Positions 1 to 9,489 of a stretch of DNA of 52,963 bases are shown here, piece by piece. Positions within the stretch are counted from its first letter, which is position 1, and each line of letters starts with the position of its first letter. The notes under the pieces are model-generated. The model worked only from the letters and a program-made list of their open reading frames with translations. It made no database searches and was not told where the DNA came from. Source of the stretch: an uncultured Lentisphaerota bacterium (GTDB lineage Bacteria; Verrucomicrobiota; Kiritimatiellia; CAIQIC01). Location of the stretch: positions 1-52,963 of the forward strand of contig CAIWHP010000223.1 in the NCBI GenBank assembly GCA_903912445.1. The letters are read 5' to 3'. Position numbers and translations under genes: made by a program.

Positions 1-827
1 CCCAGCCACAGCCGCAGCGCGCGCCGCCGCAGCGCGAGCGGCAGCGCCGCGAGGCGCGCGACGGGCAGCGACCGGTCCGCGGCGACCAGCCGCGCCAGCG
101 CCTGCGCGGCGAGACGCTCGAGCAGCTTGTTTTCCTCACGCAGCACATCCGCCGTGCGCAGCAGGGCCGTGCGGACCTGCGGATTCAGGCGGCGTTCGAG
201 CAGCGGCAGAATTTCGTGGCGCACCCGGTTGCGCAGGAAGTGCAGGTCGCGGTTGCTGGCGTCCTCGCGCCAGCGCAGCCGGTGCTGTTTCAGGAAAGCG
301 ATGATTGCGCTGCGCGGCACGCCGAGCAGCGGACGGATGATTTTCAACCCGTTCTGGCGGCTGACCGGTTCCATGCCGCCGAGCCCCTGCGGTCCGGCGC
401 CGCGCGCCAGGCGCAGCAGCACCGTCTCCGCCTGGTCATCGGCATGGTGGGCCACGGCCACGGCGGCCGCGCGCAGGCGGCGCGCCGCGCGGGCGAGAAA
501 CTCATAGCGCGCCGCGCGCGCCGCCATCTCGAGGGAAAGGCCGGCCGCCTGCGCGCGCGCCGGCACATCGGCGCGTTCCAGCAGCACCGGCAAACCGAGC
601 TGCTGCGCGACGCGCTTGACGAACGCGGCGTCGGCATCCGCGGCCGCGCCCCGGATGCCGTGATGCAGATGCGCGACGGCGAGCCGGAGGCCGAGCGGCG
701 CGCGCAGCCGCGCGAGCGCATGCAAGAGCGCGATGGAATCGGCGCCGCCGGAAACGGCGACGAGCACGAGCGCGCCGCGGCGCGGCATGGCCCGCCGTGC
801 AAAGCTGCGCTGGATTTCGCCGAGCAT
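1..827 (-). CDS. tilS: tRNA(Ile)-lysidine synthase TilS (3' end beyond window)
   Basis: TilS adds lysine to C34 of the CAU-anticodon tRNA-Ile so that it reads AUA. Read on the minus strand from an ATG at 825-827, the frame stays open to the left edge (about 275 residues). It shows the PP-loop ATPase signature VAVSGGADS near residue 24, then HLHHGIRG and the HHADDQAETVLLRL segment typical of TilS, followed by the RPLL...FLRNRVR region. The protein is incomplete at its C-terminus because the window ends. No Shine-Dalgarno sequence precedes the ATG; a TACAAT box ends six bases upstream, which suggests a leaderless transcript. The gene is divergent from the secreted SGNH-like gene. Identification is firm; only the start could shift, to an internal ATG 13 codons further in. 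Confidence 0.93.
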   Translation of the reverse strand, partial: MLGEIQRSFARRAMPRRGALVLVAVSGGADSIALLHALARLRAPLGLRLAVAHLHHGIRGAAADADAAFVKRVAQQLGLPVLLERADVPARAQAAGLSLEMAARAARYEFLARAARRLRAAAVAVAHHADDQAETVLLRLARGAGPQGLGGMEPVSRQNGLKIIRPLLGVPRSAIIAFLKQHRLRWREDASNRDLHFLRNRVRHEILPLLERRLNPQVRTALLRTADVLREENKLLERLAAQALARLVAADRSLPVARLAALPLALRRRALRLWL

Positions 828-833
828 GGCGCG

Positions 834-863
834 ATTGTAACACCGCGCCGCCCGCCGCGGCAA
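834..863 (-). promoter_or_regulatory. Candidate promoter of tilS
   Basis: On the minus strand, TTGCCG (863-858) is separated by 18 bp from TACAAT (839-834), a five-of-six match to the -10 consensus. Only six bases separate the -10 box from the ATG, so the expected transcription start coincides with the start codon and the message would be leaderless. Seen by eye only. Confidence 0.45.
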
Positions 864-914
864 TTTCGCGGCGCGCTGCCGCGTTGTTTGCCCTGTGCCT
901 TGAAAGGGTCGCGC

Positions 915-2042
915 ATGAAAAAAATCATCCAGTCGGTTGCCGTGCTCCTGCTCGCGGGCCGGCTTGCCTGGGCCGCCGGGGACGCCGCCGCGTGCGACCG
1001 GCCGCGTGCGACGCAGCTTTTCCAGCGGTCGCAGCGCGGCGAGAAACTGGCGCCGGAAGACCAGGCCTATCTCGACAAGGCGAAGGCGCTGCGCCAGCAG
1101 CGGCCGAGCGGCGGCGCAAAGGAAGCGACCGGCCCCGCGGCCGGCGGCCAGGCTGCGGTCGGCTTGATTCCGCTGTGCGACCTCGGCGCGGGCAACTATA
1201 AAGGCGAAGAGGGCGGCCTCTATGGCGGCGGGGAAAACGAGCCGGCGCCGGAGCTCGCCGCAGCCGCGCAGAAGGAAGCGGCCAAAATCCAACCGCTGGA
1301 TGCCGCGGGCCGACCGGCCGCCGACGGCAAGGTGGGCCTGCTCTCGGTGGGCATGTCGAACACGACGATGGAATACGCGCGCTTCAAGCAGCTCGCCGAC
1401 GCGGATCCGGAGAAAGCGCCGCAGCTCGTCATCGTGGATGGCGCCCAGGGCGGACAGGCCGCCGCGCAGTGGCTGACAGGGCCGGAGAGCCGCGTGTGGC
1501 AGACGGTGGACGAGCGCCTGCAGGCCGCCGGCGTCACCACGCAGCAGGTGCAGGTCGTCTGGCTCAAACAGGCGAACATCCGGCCGACCGGGGCCTATCC
1601 CGGGCCCGCGAAGCAGTTGCAGGCCGATGTCGCCGGGTGCCTGCGCCGGCTCAAGCTGAAATTCCCGAACCTGCGCCTCGCCTATCTTGCGAGCCGCATC
1701 TATGCCGGTTACGCCACCACGCGGCTCAACCCGGAACCGTTCGCCTATGAGGGCGCGTTCGCGATGCGCGCGCTGATCCTGGCGCAGGGCCAGGGCGCGG
1801 CCGGGCTGAACTGGGACGCCAGGCGCGGCGCGGTGCAGGCGCCGCTGCTGTTCTGGGGCCCCTATCTCTGGGCCGACGGCACGCAGGCGCGCAGCGATGG
1901 CCTGACGTGGACGCGCGACGACCTGACGCCGCGCGACGGCACGCATCCGAGCTCCGCCGGCTGCCAGAAGGTCGCCGGGCAGCTGCTGAAGTTCTGCAAG
2001 ACCGATCCTTCCGCCCGCGGCTGGTTCCTGGCGAAGCCCTGA
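915..2042 (+). CDS. Secreted SGNH/GDSL-hydrolase-like protein
   Basis: This 375-residue protein has a signal peptide (MKKIIQSVAVLLLAGRLAWA, cleavage near residue 20). An alanine-rich spacer of about 100 residues leads to a domain that resembles SGNH hydrolases. The segment GLLSVGMSNTT is in the position of the nucleophile-serine block, and DGTHPSSAG near the C-terminus supplies the conserved Asp-x-x-His pair. The family contains esterases and carbohydrate deacetylases; the substrate here is unknown. The ATG at 915 follows a purine-rich GAAAGGG and was chosen over a longer upstream reading that runs antisense through tilS. The secreted location is inferred from the signal peptide. The SGNH assignment rests on two motifs and should be treated as moderate. 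Confidence 0.72.
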   Translation: MKKIIQSVAVLLLAGRLAWAAGDAAACDRPRATQLFQRSQRGEKLAPEDQAYLDKAKALRQQRPSGGAKEATGPAAGGQAAVGLIPLCDLGAGNYKGEEGGLYGGGENEPAPELAAAAQKEAAKIQPLDAAGRPAADGKVGLLSVGMSNTTMEYARFKQLADADPEKAPQLVIVDGAQGGQAAAQWLTGPESRVWQTVDERLQAAGVTTQQVQVVWLKQANIRPTGAYPGPAKQLQADVAGCLRRLKLKFPNLRLAYLASRIYAGYATTRLNPEPFAYEGAFAMRALILAQGQGAAGLNWDARRGAVQAPLLFWGPYLWADGTQARSDGLTWTRDDLTPRDGTHPSSAGCQKVAGQLLKFCKTDPSARGWFLAKP

Positions 2043-2075
2043 CCCGGCGCGCCGCCCGACTTCCCGGCCAGCTGA

Positions 2076-2125
2076 TTTTCCAGACCTTGGAAAAGAACCG
2101 GGCCGTTTTTCCAAGGGTTGGAAAA
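2076..2125. repeat. Paired TTCCAA/TTGGAA palindromes, array 1
   Basis: There are two 19-bp near-palindromes. TTTTCCAGACCTTGGAAAA lies at 2076-2094 and TTTTCCAAGGGTTGGAAAA at 2107-2125, with centres 31 bp apart. They lie between the SGNH-like gene and the SixA-like gene, ending 39 bp before the latter's ATG. The same element recurs at five other places in the window. Confidence 0.85.
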
Positions 2126-2164
2126 CCCGCCGGGCTGTGGCAGATTGCACGCACGAGGTGGCTC

Positions 2165-2641
2165 ATGAAACTGTTGTTTGTGCGGCATGCGAGCGCGGTG
2201 GATCCGCTGGACTTCCGGGGCGACGACCTGTTGCGGCCCCTGACGGAGGAAGGGATCCGCAAGGCGCGCAAGCTTTTCAAGGCGCTGGCCCGGTTCTACG
2301 AGGCCCCCGAACTGATCGTCTCGTCGGAGGCGGTGCGGGCACAGCAGACGGCGGATTTGCTCGCCGAGGAATTTCCGCAGGCGGCGCGCGCCCGGACGGC
2401 GCTGCTGAATCCCGGGGCGGACCATGCGACCCTGGTCCGGTGGCTGCGCGACCTCAACAGCCCCCTGGAACGCGTGGCGCTGGTGGGCCACGAGCCGGAC
2501 ATTTCCCGGATGGTCGGCGGCGCGGTGGCGCGCGGGCCTTTGAACATCGAGGTCAAGAAGGCCGCGTGCATCGAGGTGGACTGCAACCGCATCGGCCGCG
2601 GGGAGCTGACGCTGCTGCTGCCTCCCTGGGCGGCGCCCTGA
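2165..2641 (+). CDS. sixA: SixA-like phosphohistidine phosphatase (histidine phosphatase superfamily)
   Basis: The 158-residue product matches the small SixA branch of the histidine phosphatase superfamily. SixA removes phosphate from phosphohistidine on HPt domains or on the phosphotransferase protein NPr. The sequence begins MKLLFVRHASA, giving the RH nucleophile motif (His8). It continues with PLTEEGIRKA, the SSEAVRAQQTADLL segment carrying the second arginine, and VGHEPD with the second catalytic histidine. Length and motif order fit the family. The start has a GAGGTGG ribosome-binding site. Its partner is unknown, because no histidine kinase or PTS gene lies nearby. A pair of the recurrent palindromes precedes it. 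Confidence 0.85.
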   Translation: MKLLFVRHASAVDPLDFRGDDLLRPLTEEGIRKARKLFKALARFYEAPELIVSSEAVRAQQTADLLAEEFPQAARARTALLNPGADHATLVRWLRDLNSPLERVALVGHEPDISRMVGGAVARGPLNIEVKKAACIEVDCNRIGRGELTLLLPPWAAP

Positions 2642-2807
2642 AGTACGGGCTGGACAAGGCCGGCACGTTCCGCCGTGCCGAGCGCACCACGCCGCTCAAA
2701 TACCGCCGCCAAATCCGCAGCCGCCGAGCCGCTTGCCCCGGGCATGCTGCGCCCTCCGGCCGGTGGCCGGGGGCTGGGGTTGCAGGGGGCGTGACGTGGC
2801 GCCGCGG

Positions 2808-3773
2808 CTACGCGCGCCAGGGGCGGGTGCGGGTCTGGGCCTGCGCGACGGCGGCCCGCGTGATCTGGACATCCTCGGCTATGTCGAAATCGAACATCCC
2901 GCAGAGCGCGAAGTCGGCGCCCTGCTTGAACACGTACGGGATCGCGTCCTGCGGCGGGATTGCGCCGGCGGCCATGATCTTGAACGCGATCCACGGCTTG
3001 GTCACGGTCTGCATGAACGCGCTGGTTTCTTCCGGGTTGCGGCACCAGTAGCCGGGGACTTCCGACGTGGACTTGAGCGCCTCGCCGGCGCGCGGCGCGG
3101 TGGGATATTTGTGGTGGTGAAACGTCTTGATGTAGAAATCCACCGGCCACTTCTGTTCCTCGATATACTGGATGGTCTGCAGCTCATGCGCGCCGATGCC
3201 GCACGGCAGGCCGAGGGCCTTGGCGTCGTCGAGCGCGCGGCGCATCACGTCCATTTTCTTTTCGCGGAAGTAACGGTCGGCCTGTTCGCCCCAGAGATAG
3301 ACGGCCTCGGAGCCAAAGTCCGCGACCTTCTGCAGGTCCTCGCGGTATTTGGCGGCGTCCTCGATGTTGCTGGTGCAGTAGAGGATGGTCTGCATCTTGC
3401 CGCCGTTCTTGCGGTGGTCGCCGAGCGTCAGCATCACGGACGGCGTGACGTTGACGGAGAGCGTGTTGATGCCGCTGGCCTCGGCGAGCTCGATCGTCTC
3501 GCGGATCTTGGCATCGGTGTTGTAGGACTTGACGAGCTTCTTGATATAGCCGAGGTCGCGGGCGTGCTGGTAGCGCGTCAGCAGGTTGCCGCCGAGGATC
3601 AGGCGCGTGAAGTTGAATTCGCCGAGCTTGCCGGTGGGCAGCAACGGCTGCTTGGCGGGCTTGGCTGAGGCGGGCGCGGGGGCATCGGCCGCGCGCCCGG
3701 CGGCGGCGGCGAGGCCGGTGGTGGCGAGCACGGTGTTGCGGAGGAAGCTTCGGCGGTTCAGCGACGGTTTCAT
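2808..3773 (-). CDS. Tat-exported aldo/keto-reductase-like TIM-barrel protein, copy 1
   Basis: This 321-residue protein starts with a twin-arginine signal (MKPSLNRRSFLRN followed by a hydrophobic Ala-rich stretch), so it is probably exported folded. The mature part reads like a TIM barrel of the aldo/keto reductase type: TRLILGGNLLTR, TIELAEASGINTLSVN, FYIKTFHHHKYP, then FKIMAAGAIPPQDA near the C-terminal strands. I cannot point to a complete Asp-Tyr-Lys-His catalytic tetrad, so the reaction is unknown. The ATG at 3771-3773 follows AGGAAACCC. It is a tandem paralogue of the gene directly upstream (3869-4840), sharing most motifs through the whole length. Each copy has its own promoter-like sequence. 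Confidence 0.78.
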   Translation of the reverse strand: MKPSLNRRSFLRNTVLATTGLAAAAGRAADAPAPASAKPAKQPLLPTGKLGEFNFTRLILGGNLLTRYQHARDLGYIKKLVKSYNTDAKIRETIELAEASGINTLSVNVTPSVMLTLGDHRKNGGKMQTILYCTSNIEDAAKYREDLQKVADFGSEAVYLWGEQADRYFREKKMDVMRRALDDAKALGLPCGIGAHELQTIQYIEEQKWPVDFYIKTFHHHKYPTAPRAGEALKSTSEVPGYWCRNPEETSAFMQTVTKPWIAFKIMAAGAIPPQDAIPYVFKQGADFALCGMFDFDIAEDVQITRAAVAQAQTRTRPWRA

Positions 3774-3810
3774 GATGGGTTTCCTGCGCCGGGTTTGGCA
3801 GCGCGCACCG

Positions 3811-3839
3811 CATATAGACCGGGCGCGGCGGCAAGGCAA
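3811..3839 (-). promoter_or_regulatory. Candidate promoter of TIM-barrel copy 1
   Basis: On the minus strand TTGCCT (3839-3834), a 17-bp spacer and TATATG (3816-3811) lie upstream of the ATG at 3773. The identical boxes with the same spacing occur upstream of the paralogue at 4840, while the spacers differ. This pattern supports selection on the two hexamers. Confidence 0.6.
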
Positions 3840-3868
3840 GGCTGATGTGCCGGTGACCACCGGAGAAA

Positions 3869-4840
3869 TCAAGCGCGCCAAGGCCGGGCGCGGTTTGGGA
3901 CCTGCGCGAGAACGTTGCGCATGATCTGGCAGTCCTCGACGATGTCGAAATCGAACATGCCGGCGAGCGCGAAATCGGCGCCGCTGTTGAAGGCGTAGCT
4001 GAAAGCATCCTGCGGCGGGATCGCGCCGGCCGCCATGATCTTGAACGCGATCCACGGCTTGGTCACGGTCTTCATGAAGGCGATGACCTCGTCGGGGTTG
4101 TTGCACCAGTAGCCAGGCAGTTCGGCGGTAATGCGGCCGGTCTCCCCGGCATGCGGCGCGGTGGGATACTTGTGATGGTGCAAGGTCTTGATGTAGAAAT
4201 CCACCGGCAGCCGGGTGCGCTCACACTCCTTGATCGCCAGCAGGTCGTGGGCGCCGAGACCGCACGGCACGCCCAGCGCCTTGATCGTCTCGACACCCTT
4301 GCTGATGATATCCCACTTGCCTTGGGCGACGTACTTGTCGGCATGCACGCCCCAGATGTAGATGGCCTCGGTGCCGAAGTCGGTCATGATGCGGAGGTCT
4401 TCCGCATAGCGCGTGGGATTCTCAATATCGGCTGTGCTATAGAGGATGGTCTGGATCTTGCCGCCGTTCTTGCGGTGGTCGTTGAGGACCATCATTACGG
4501 CGGGCGTGACGTTGACGGAGAGCGTATTGATGCCGCTGGCTTCGGCCAGCTCGATGGTCTCGCGAATCCTGCTGTCGGTGTTGTAGGACTTGACGAGTTT
4601 GCCGATATAGCGAAGGTCACGAGCGTGCTGGACGCGCGTCAGGAGGTTGCCGCCGAGGATCAGGCGCGTGATGTTGAGCTCGCCGAGCTTGCCGGCGGGC
4701 AACAGTTTTTGTTGCGCCGGGGCGAACTTATTATCGGTTGACGCCGGCGTTTCGGAGGCCTGGCCGGTACTGGCAGCGAGGCCGGTCGTGGCCAGTAGGG
4801 TGTTGCGGATGAAATTCCTGCGGTTCAGCAGCCGTTTCAT
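3869..4840 (-). CDS. Tat-exported aldo/keto-reductase-like TIM-barrel protein, copy 2
   Basis: This 323-residue paralogue of the gene at 2808-3773 has the same order of motifs. There is a Tat signal (MKRLLNRRNFIRN plus a hydrophobic stretch), then KLGELNITRLILGGNLLTR, TIELAEASGINTLSVN, FYIKTLHHHKYPTAP and FKIMAAGAIPPQDAF. The ATG at 4838-4840 is preferred to an in-frame TTG six bases upstream, because GAGGG is correctly spaced for the ATG. Export by the Tat pathway suggests a folded, possibly cofactor-bearing protein in the periplasm. The reaction is not evident. The high similarity of the two neighbours, including upstream sequence, points to a local tandem duplication. Confidence 0.78.
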   Translation of the reverse strand: MKRLLNRRNFIRNTLLATTGLAASTGQASETPASTDNKFAPAQQKLLPAGKLGELNITRLILGGNLLTRVQHARDLRYIGKLVKSYNTDSRIRETIELAEASGINTLSVNVTPAVMMVLNDHRKNGGKIQTILYSTADIENPTRYAEDLRIMTDFGTEAIYIWGVHADKYVAQGKWDIISKGVETIKALGVPCGLGAHDLLAIKECERTRLPVDFYIKTLHHHKYPTAPHAGETGRITAELPGYWCNNPDEVIAFMKTVTKPWIAFKIMAAGAIPPQDAFSYAFNSGADFALAGMFDFDIVEDCQIMRNVLAQVPNRARPWRA

Positions 4841-4877
4841 GATCAATCCCTCGCGTCTGGTTTGGCGGCACGCTCCG

Positions 4878-4906
4878 CATATAGACCCAGCTCAGCGGCA
4901 AGGCAA
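4878..4906 (-). promoter_or_regulatory. Candidate promoter of TIM-barrel copy 2
   Basis: TTGCCT (4906-4901), 17 bp, then TATATG (4883-4878) on the minus strand, 38 bp before the ATG at 4840. It matches the arrangement upstream of copy 1. Confidence 0.6.
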
Positions 4907-5073
4907 GGCTGATGTGCCGTTACCAGCCCTGCTTTACAGCTGTACCGGTGCGAAACGGGGAATGGGAGACAGAATAAGTGCAGGCCCGCATGGCGGATAG
5001 AACAGGGCCGGGGAAGCCCGGCTTCGCCCTGCGGGCTACGCCGGGGCAAGCCAGCCGCGCGGCGCGGTTGGCT

Positions 5074-5163
5074 TGGCGGAGGGGGAGGGATTTGAACCCC
5101 CGGAGCCCGTGAGAGCTCTCACGATTTCGAGTCGTGCGCCTTAAACCACTCAGCCACCCCTCC
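5074..5163 (-). tRNA. tRNA-Ser(CGA)
   Basis: Read on the minus strand, this is a class II tRNA. The acceptor GGAGGGG pairs with CCCCTCC, followed by the D-arm GGCTGAGTGGTTTAAGGC. The anticodon stem CACGA/TCGTG flanks the loop CTCGAAA, giving anticodon CGA (codon UCG). A long variable arm with GAGC/GCTC pairing precedes a T-arm containing GTTCAAATC. Discriminator G and an encoded CCA end the gene. The long variable arm and anticodon make it serine-specific. Confidence 0.96.
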
Positions 5164-5177
5164 GGTGACCGGCGCGG

Positions 5178-5206
5178 AAGATAGCCGCTCGCCGCGGTCT
5201 GCGCAA
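5178..5206 (-). promoter_or_regulatory. Candidate promoter of tRNA-Ser
   Basis: On the minus strand TTGCGC (5206-5201), a 17-bp spacer and TATCTT (5183-5178) end 14 bp before the mature tRNA 5' end at 5163. This is a plausible position for a tRNA promoter. Confidence 0.5.
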
Positions 5207-5263
5207 CCCCGGAGTGCGGGCCGCGGCCGGCCGGGCTAATCCAAAACTCACCCAATTTTCCGC

Positions 5264-5291
5264 TTGCTACGTGGCGTTTCATGGGTAGACT
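5264..5291 (+). promoter_or_regulatory. Weak candidate promoter of fusA
   Basis: TTGCTA (5264-5269), 16 bp, TAGACT (5286-5291), about 100 bp before the fusA start. The match to consensus is modest, so this is a suggestion only. Confidence 0.3.
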
Positions 5292-5394
5292 ACCGCGCCC
5301 TTTGCAGGCTCGTCACGAGTTCGGCGCCGTGTTTGGCGTCTCAATTTTCCTCGTCGGGTTCAAGGCAAGCACAGAGAAAGGTAGCGGTGTTTTT

Positions 5395-7479
<2,085 letters not shown>

Positions 7480-7491
7480 CATGTAAGACGC

Positions 7492-7557
7492 AAGAGGGCA
7501 GCTGTAGCTGGACGGAAGGTGCGTTGTCACTTCTGCCCAGCTTGCACCTGCCCTCTT
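7492..7557 (+). terminator. Long hairpin after fusA
   Basis: Perfect 10-bp arms AAGAGGGCAG (7492-7501) and CTGCCCTCTT (7548-7557) enclose a second stem AGCTGG/CCAGCT (7506-7511 and 7537-7542) and a smaller inner GAAGGTG/CACTTC pairing. There is no U-tract after it, so it may be a terminator, an attenuator or an RNA-stability element between fusA and the rhodanese gene. Confidence 0.5.
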
Positions 7558-7576
7558 ACTTTACCCCCGAGGTCCC

Positions 7577-7933
7577 ATGGGTTTGCTCGAAATGCTGCTC
7601 GGTCCACGGCTGCCGCAGATCACCGCCGACGATCTCCTGGGTCGGCTTTCGTCCGCCCAGCCGCCGGTGCTGCTGGATGTCCGCACCTCGGTCGAATATG
7701 CCAGCGGGCACATCTCCGGCGCGATCAACATCCCGCACGAACAGCTGCCCGCGCGCGCGGCCGAGTTGGACGCGCACCGCGAGCGCGACATCATCATCTA
7801 CTGCCGCAGCGGCGTGCGCGCCGGCCATGCCGCCCGCGCCCTGCAGAAAAGCGGCTTCGTCCGTCTCGCCCTGTTGAGCGGCCACATCCAAAGCTGGCAG
7901 ACCACCGGCCATCCCGTCGCCCGCCACCACTGA
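7577..7933 (+). CDS. Single-domain rhodanese-like protein
   Basis: At 118 residues this is one rhodanese domain, the size of GlpE/PspE-type sulfurtransferases. It has VLLDVRTSVEYASGHISGAINIP (shown here only as the family's CH2A region), followed by the active-site loop IIYCRSGVRAG with catalytic Cys76. The loop length fits sulfurtransferases rather than Cdc25-type phosphatases. It lacks a signal peptide and is expected in the cytoplasm. The ATG at 7577 follows CGAGGTCCC. It is co-oriented with fusA but separated from it by a strong hairpin, so it may be transcribed separately or attenuated. The physiological sulfur acceptor cannot be deduced from the neighbours. Confidence 0.88.
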   Translation: MGLLEMLLGPRLPQITADDLLGRLSSAQPPVLLDVRTSVEYASGHISGAINIPHEQLPARAAELDAHRERDIIIYCRSGVRAGHAARALQKSGFVRLALLSGHIQSWQTTGHPVARHH

Positions 7934-8005
7934 GGTCTCCGCGGCGCGCCGGCGTGGCTGGCGCTCGGCGTCGGCCTTTTTCACGGGCCAGTGTGCCCGG
8001 CCCTC

Positions 8006-8050
8006 TGCCCAGGGCTGGAAGCGTTCAGCGCCGGTTTCCAAGCCCCGGAC
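8006..8050. repeat. Decayed TTCCAA/TTGGAA palindrome pair, array 2
   Basis: Two degenerate copies of the recurrent element are visible. The first keeps only AGGGCTGGAA on one side (centre near 8013). The second keeps GGTTTCCAAG but has a broken right arm (centre near 8043). The 30-bp spacing matches the intact arrays and supports common origin. It lies just upstream of the inactive mutase gene. Confidence 0.5.
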
Positions 8051-8067
8051 ACCGGCCGCTGACGCCT

Positions 8068-8095
8068 TTGCCAAAGCCGCGAAACGTGCTAGCGT
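8068..8095 (+). promoter_or_regulatory. Candidate promoter of the inactive mutase gene
   Basis: TTGCCA (8068-8073), 16 bp, TAGCGT (8090-8095). Six bases then lead directly to the GTG start at 8102, so initiation at about +7 would give a leaderless transcript. No Shine-Dalgarno sequence is present. Confidence 0.4.
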
Positions 8096-8101
8096 TGCCG
8101 C

Positions 8102-9457
8102 GTGACGTTACGCATTGCCAGTTTCGGGGTCAGGGGGTTCGTCGGGGTTTCGCTCACGCCGAAGGTCGCGATGGATTTCGCCGGCGCGTTCGCCGCGCAC
8201 CTCGGCGGCGGGCGCGTGCTGCTCGGCCGCGATACGCGTGGCTCCTCGCGCATGCTCCACTCGGCCGTCGCCAGCAGCCTGCTGGGCGCCGGCTGCGAGG
8301 TGCTGAATTTCGGCATCTGTCCGGCGCCGATGCTGCAATTTGCCGTGCGGCCCTACGCGGCGGCCGGTGCGCTTTCGATCTCCGGCGGCCACAACGCGAT
8401 GGGCTGGAACTCGCTGACGTTCATCGGCGCGGATGGCGCCTTCCTCGACCCCGTCGGGGGCGAGGCCGTGCTCGACCACTACCATGCCGGCGACTTCCTG
8501 CTGGCCGACTGGGCGCACATCGGCGCCATGCGCGAGGAGCGCGCTTTTGCCGTGCAGTATTTCGACGCGCTGGAACGGCGGCTGGATGGCGCCGCGATCC
8601 GCGCGGCGAAGCTGACCGTGTTGATTGACCCCGTCGGCGGCGCGGGCTGTCCCTTCCTCGGCGAGTTCGCGCGCCGCCTCGGCTTCCGGCTGGTGCCGAT
8701 CAATGCCGAGCTTTCGGCCTACCTTTCGCGCGAGCCGGAGCCGCGGCCGCGCAGCGCGATGCAGATGGCCGGCATCATCCGCCAGCTCGGCGGCGATGCG
8801 GGCTTCCTGCTCTCCAGCGACCTGACGCGCCTCTCGCTGGTCACCGAGGCCGGCGAGCCGGCCAGCGAGGAGTTCACCTTTGCGGTGATCGCCAACCACG
8901 TCCTCGGCCGGCAGGCCGGCACGGTGGTCACGAACAGCTGCACGACGCGGATGATTGATGACATCGCCGCGCAGCGCGGCGCGCGGCTGGTCAAGACCTG
9001 CGTCGGCCAGGCCTACATCGTTTCGGCGCTGCTCGACGAGCAGGGCGTGCTCGGCGGCGAGGGCAGCGGCAGCGCGGTGCTGCCGGATTTCAGCCGCGCG
9101 TTCGACGGCTTCCTGATGATGGGCCTGGTGCTGGAGGCGATGGCGCAGCACGGGAAAAAACTCTCCGAACTGCTCAGCGCGCTGCCGCGCTACCACATTG
9201 TCAAGCGCCAGATCCGCTGCGACTCGCGCCACGGCTACCGCGCGCTCGACCTGGTGCAGGCCCAGATGCTGGCGCAGCCCAAGGCCGGCGTGGCGGACCT
9301 GACCGACGGCTTCCGCATGGATTGGCCCGATGGCTGGGTCCATGCGCGCGCCTCGCGCACCGAGCAGCTCATGCGCGTCATCTCCGAGGCGCAGGACCGC
9401 GACGTTGCCGTGCAGCGCGCCGATGAACTCGAGCGCATCATCACCCAGGAGGTCTGA
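8102..9457 (+). CDS. Phosphohexomutase-family protein lacking catalytic residues
   Basis: This 451-residue protein has the four-domain outline of alpha-D-phosphohexomutases (phosphoglucomutase, phosphomannomutase, GlmM). The catalytic phosphoserine loop, normally TASHN, reads ISGGHN with glycine at position 96 where serine is expected. The metal loop, normally DxDxDR, reads SSDLTR (238-243), losing two of three Asp ligands. The sugar loop GGEGSGS is kept, while the phosphate-binding loop is RASRTEQ rather than R-x-S-G/N-T-E-P. It is therefore probably unable to catalyse phosphate transfer. The next gene is an intact paralogue of exactly the same length, 32 bp downstream. A regulatory or heteromeric partner role is an inference. 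The start is GTG. Confidence 0.85.
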   Translation: MTLRIASFGVRGFVGVSLTPKVAMDFAGAFAAHLGGGRVLLGRDTRGSSRMLHSAVASSLLGAGCEVLNFGICPAPMLQFAVRPYAAAGALSISGGHNAMGWNSLTFIGADGAFLDPVGGEAVLDHYHAGDFLLADWAHIGAMREERAFAVQYFDALERRLDGAAIRAAKLTVLIDPVGGAGCPFLGEFARRLGFRLVPINAELSAYLSREPEPRPRSAMQMAGIIRQLGGDAGFLLSSDLTRLSLVTEAGEPASEEFTFAVIANHVLGRQAGTVVTNSCTTRMIDDIAAQRGARLVKTCVGQAYIVSALLDEQGVLGGEGSGSAVLPDFSRAFDGFLMMGLVLEAMAQHGKKLSELLSALPRYHIVKRQIRCDSRHGYRALDLVQAQMLAQPKAGVADLTDGFRMDWPDGWVHARASRTEQLMRVISEAQDRDVAVQRADELERIITQEV

Positions 9458-9489
9458 GCAGCCGCTGCAACCCGGACAGCTCAACGCTC

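Noticed and set aside
2076-2125. CRISPR-like array
   Set aside because: Only two or three short palindromes per site with no constant repeat/spacer structure and no cas genes. The phasing reflects palindrome spacing, not spacers.
5281-5394. An N-terminal extension of elongation factor G
   Set aside because: The in-frame extension has no similarity to EF-G. The ATG at 5395 gives the standard [15 protein letters not shown] start with a ribosome-binding site.
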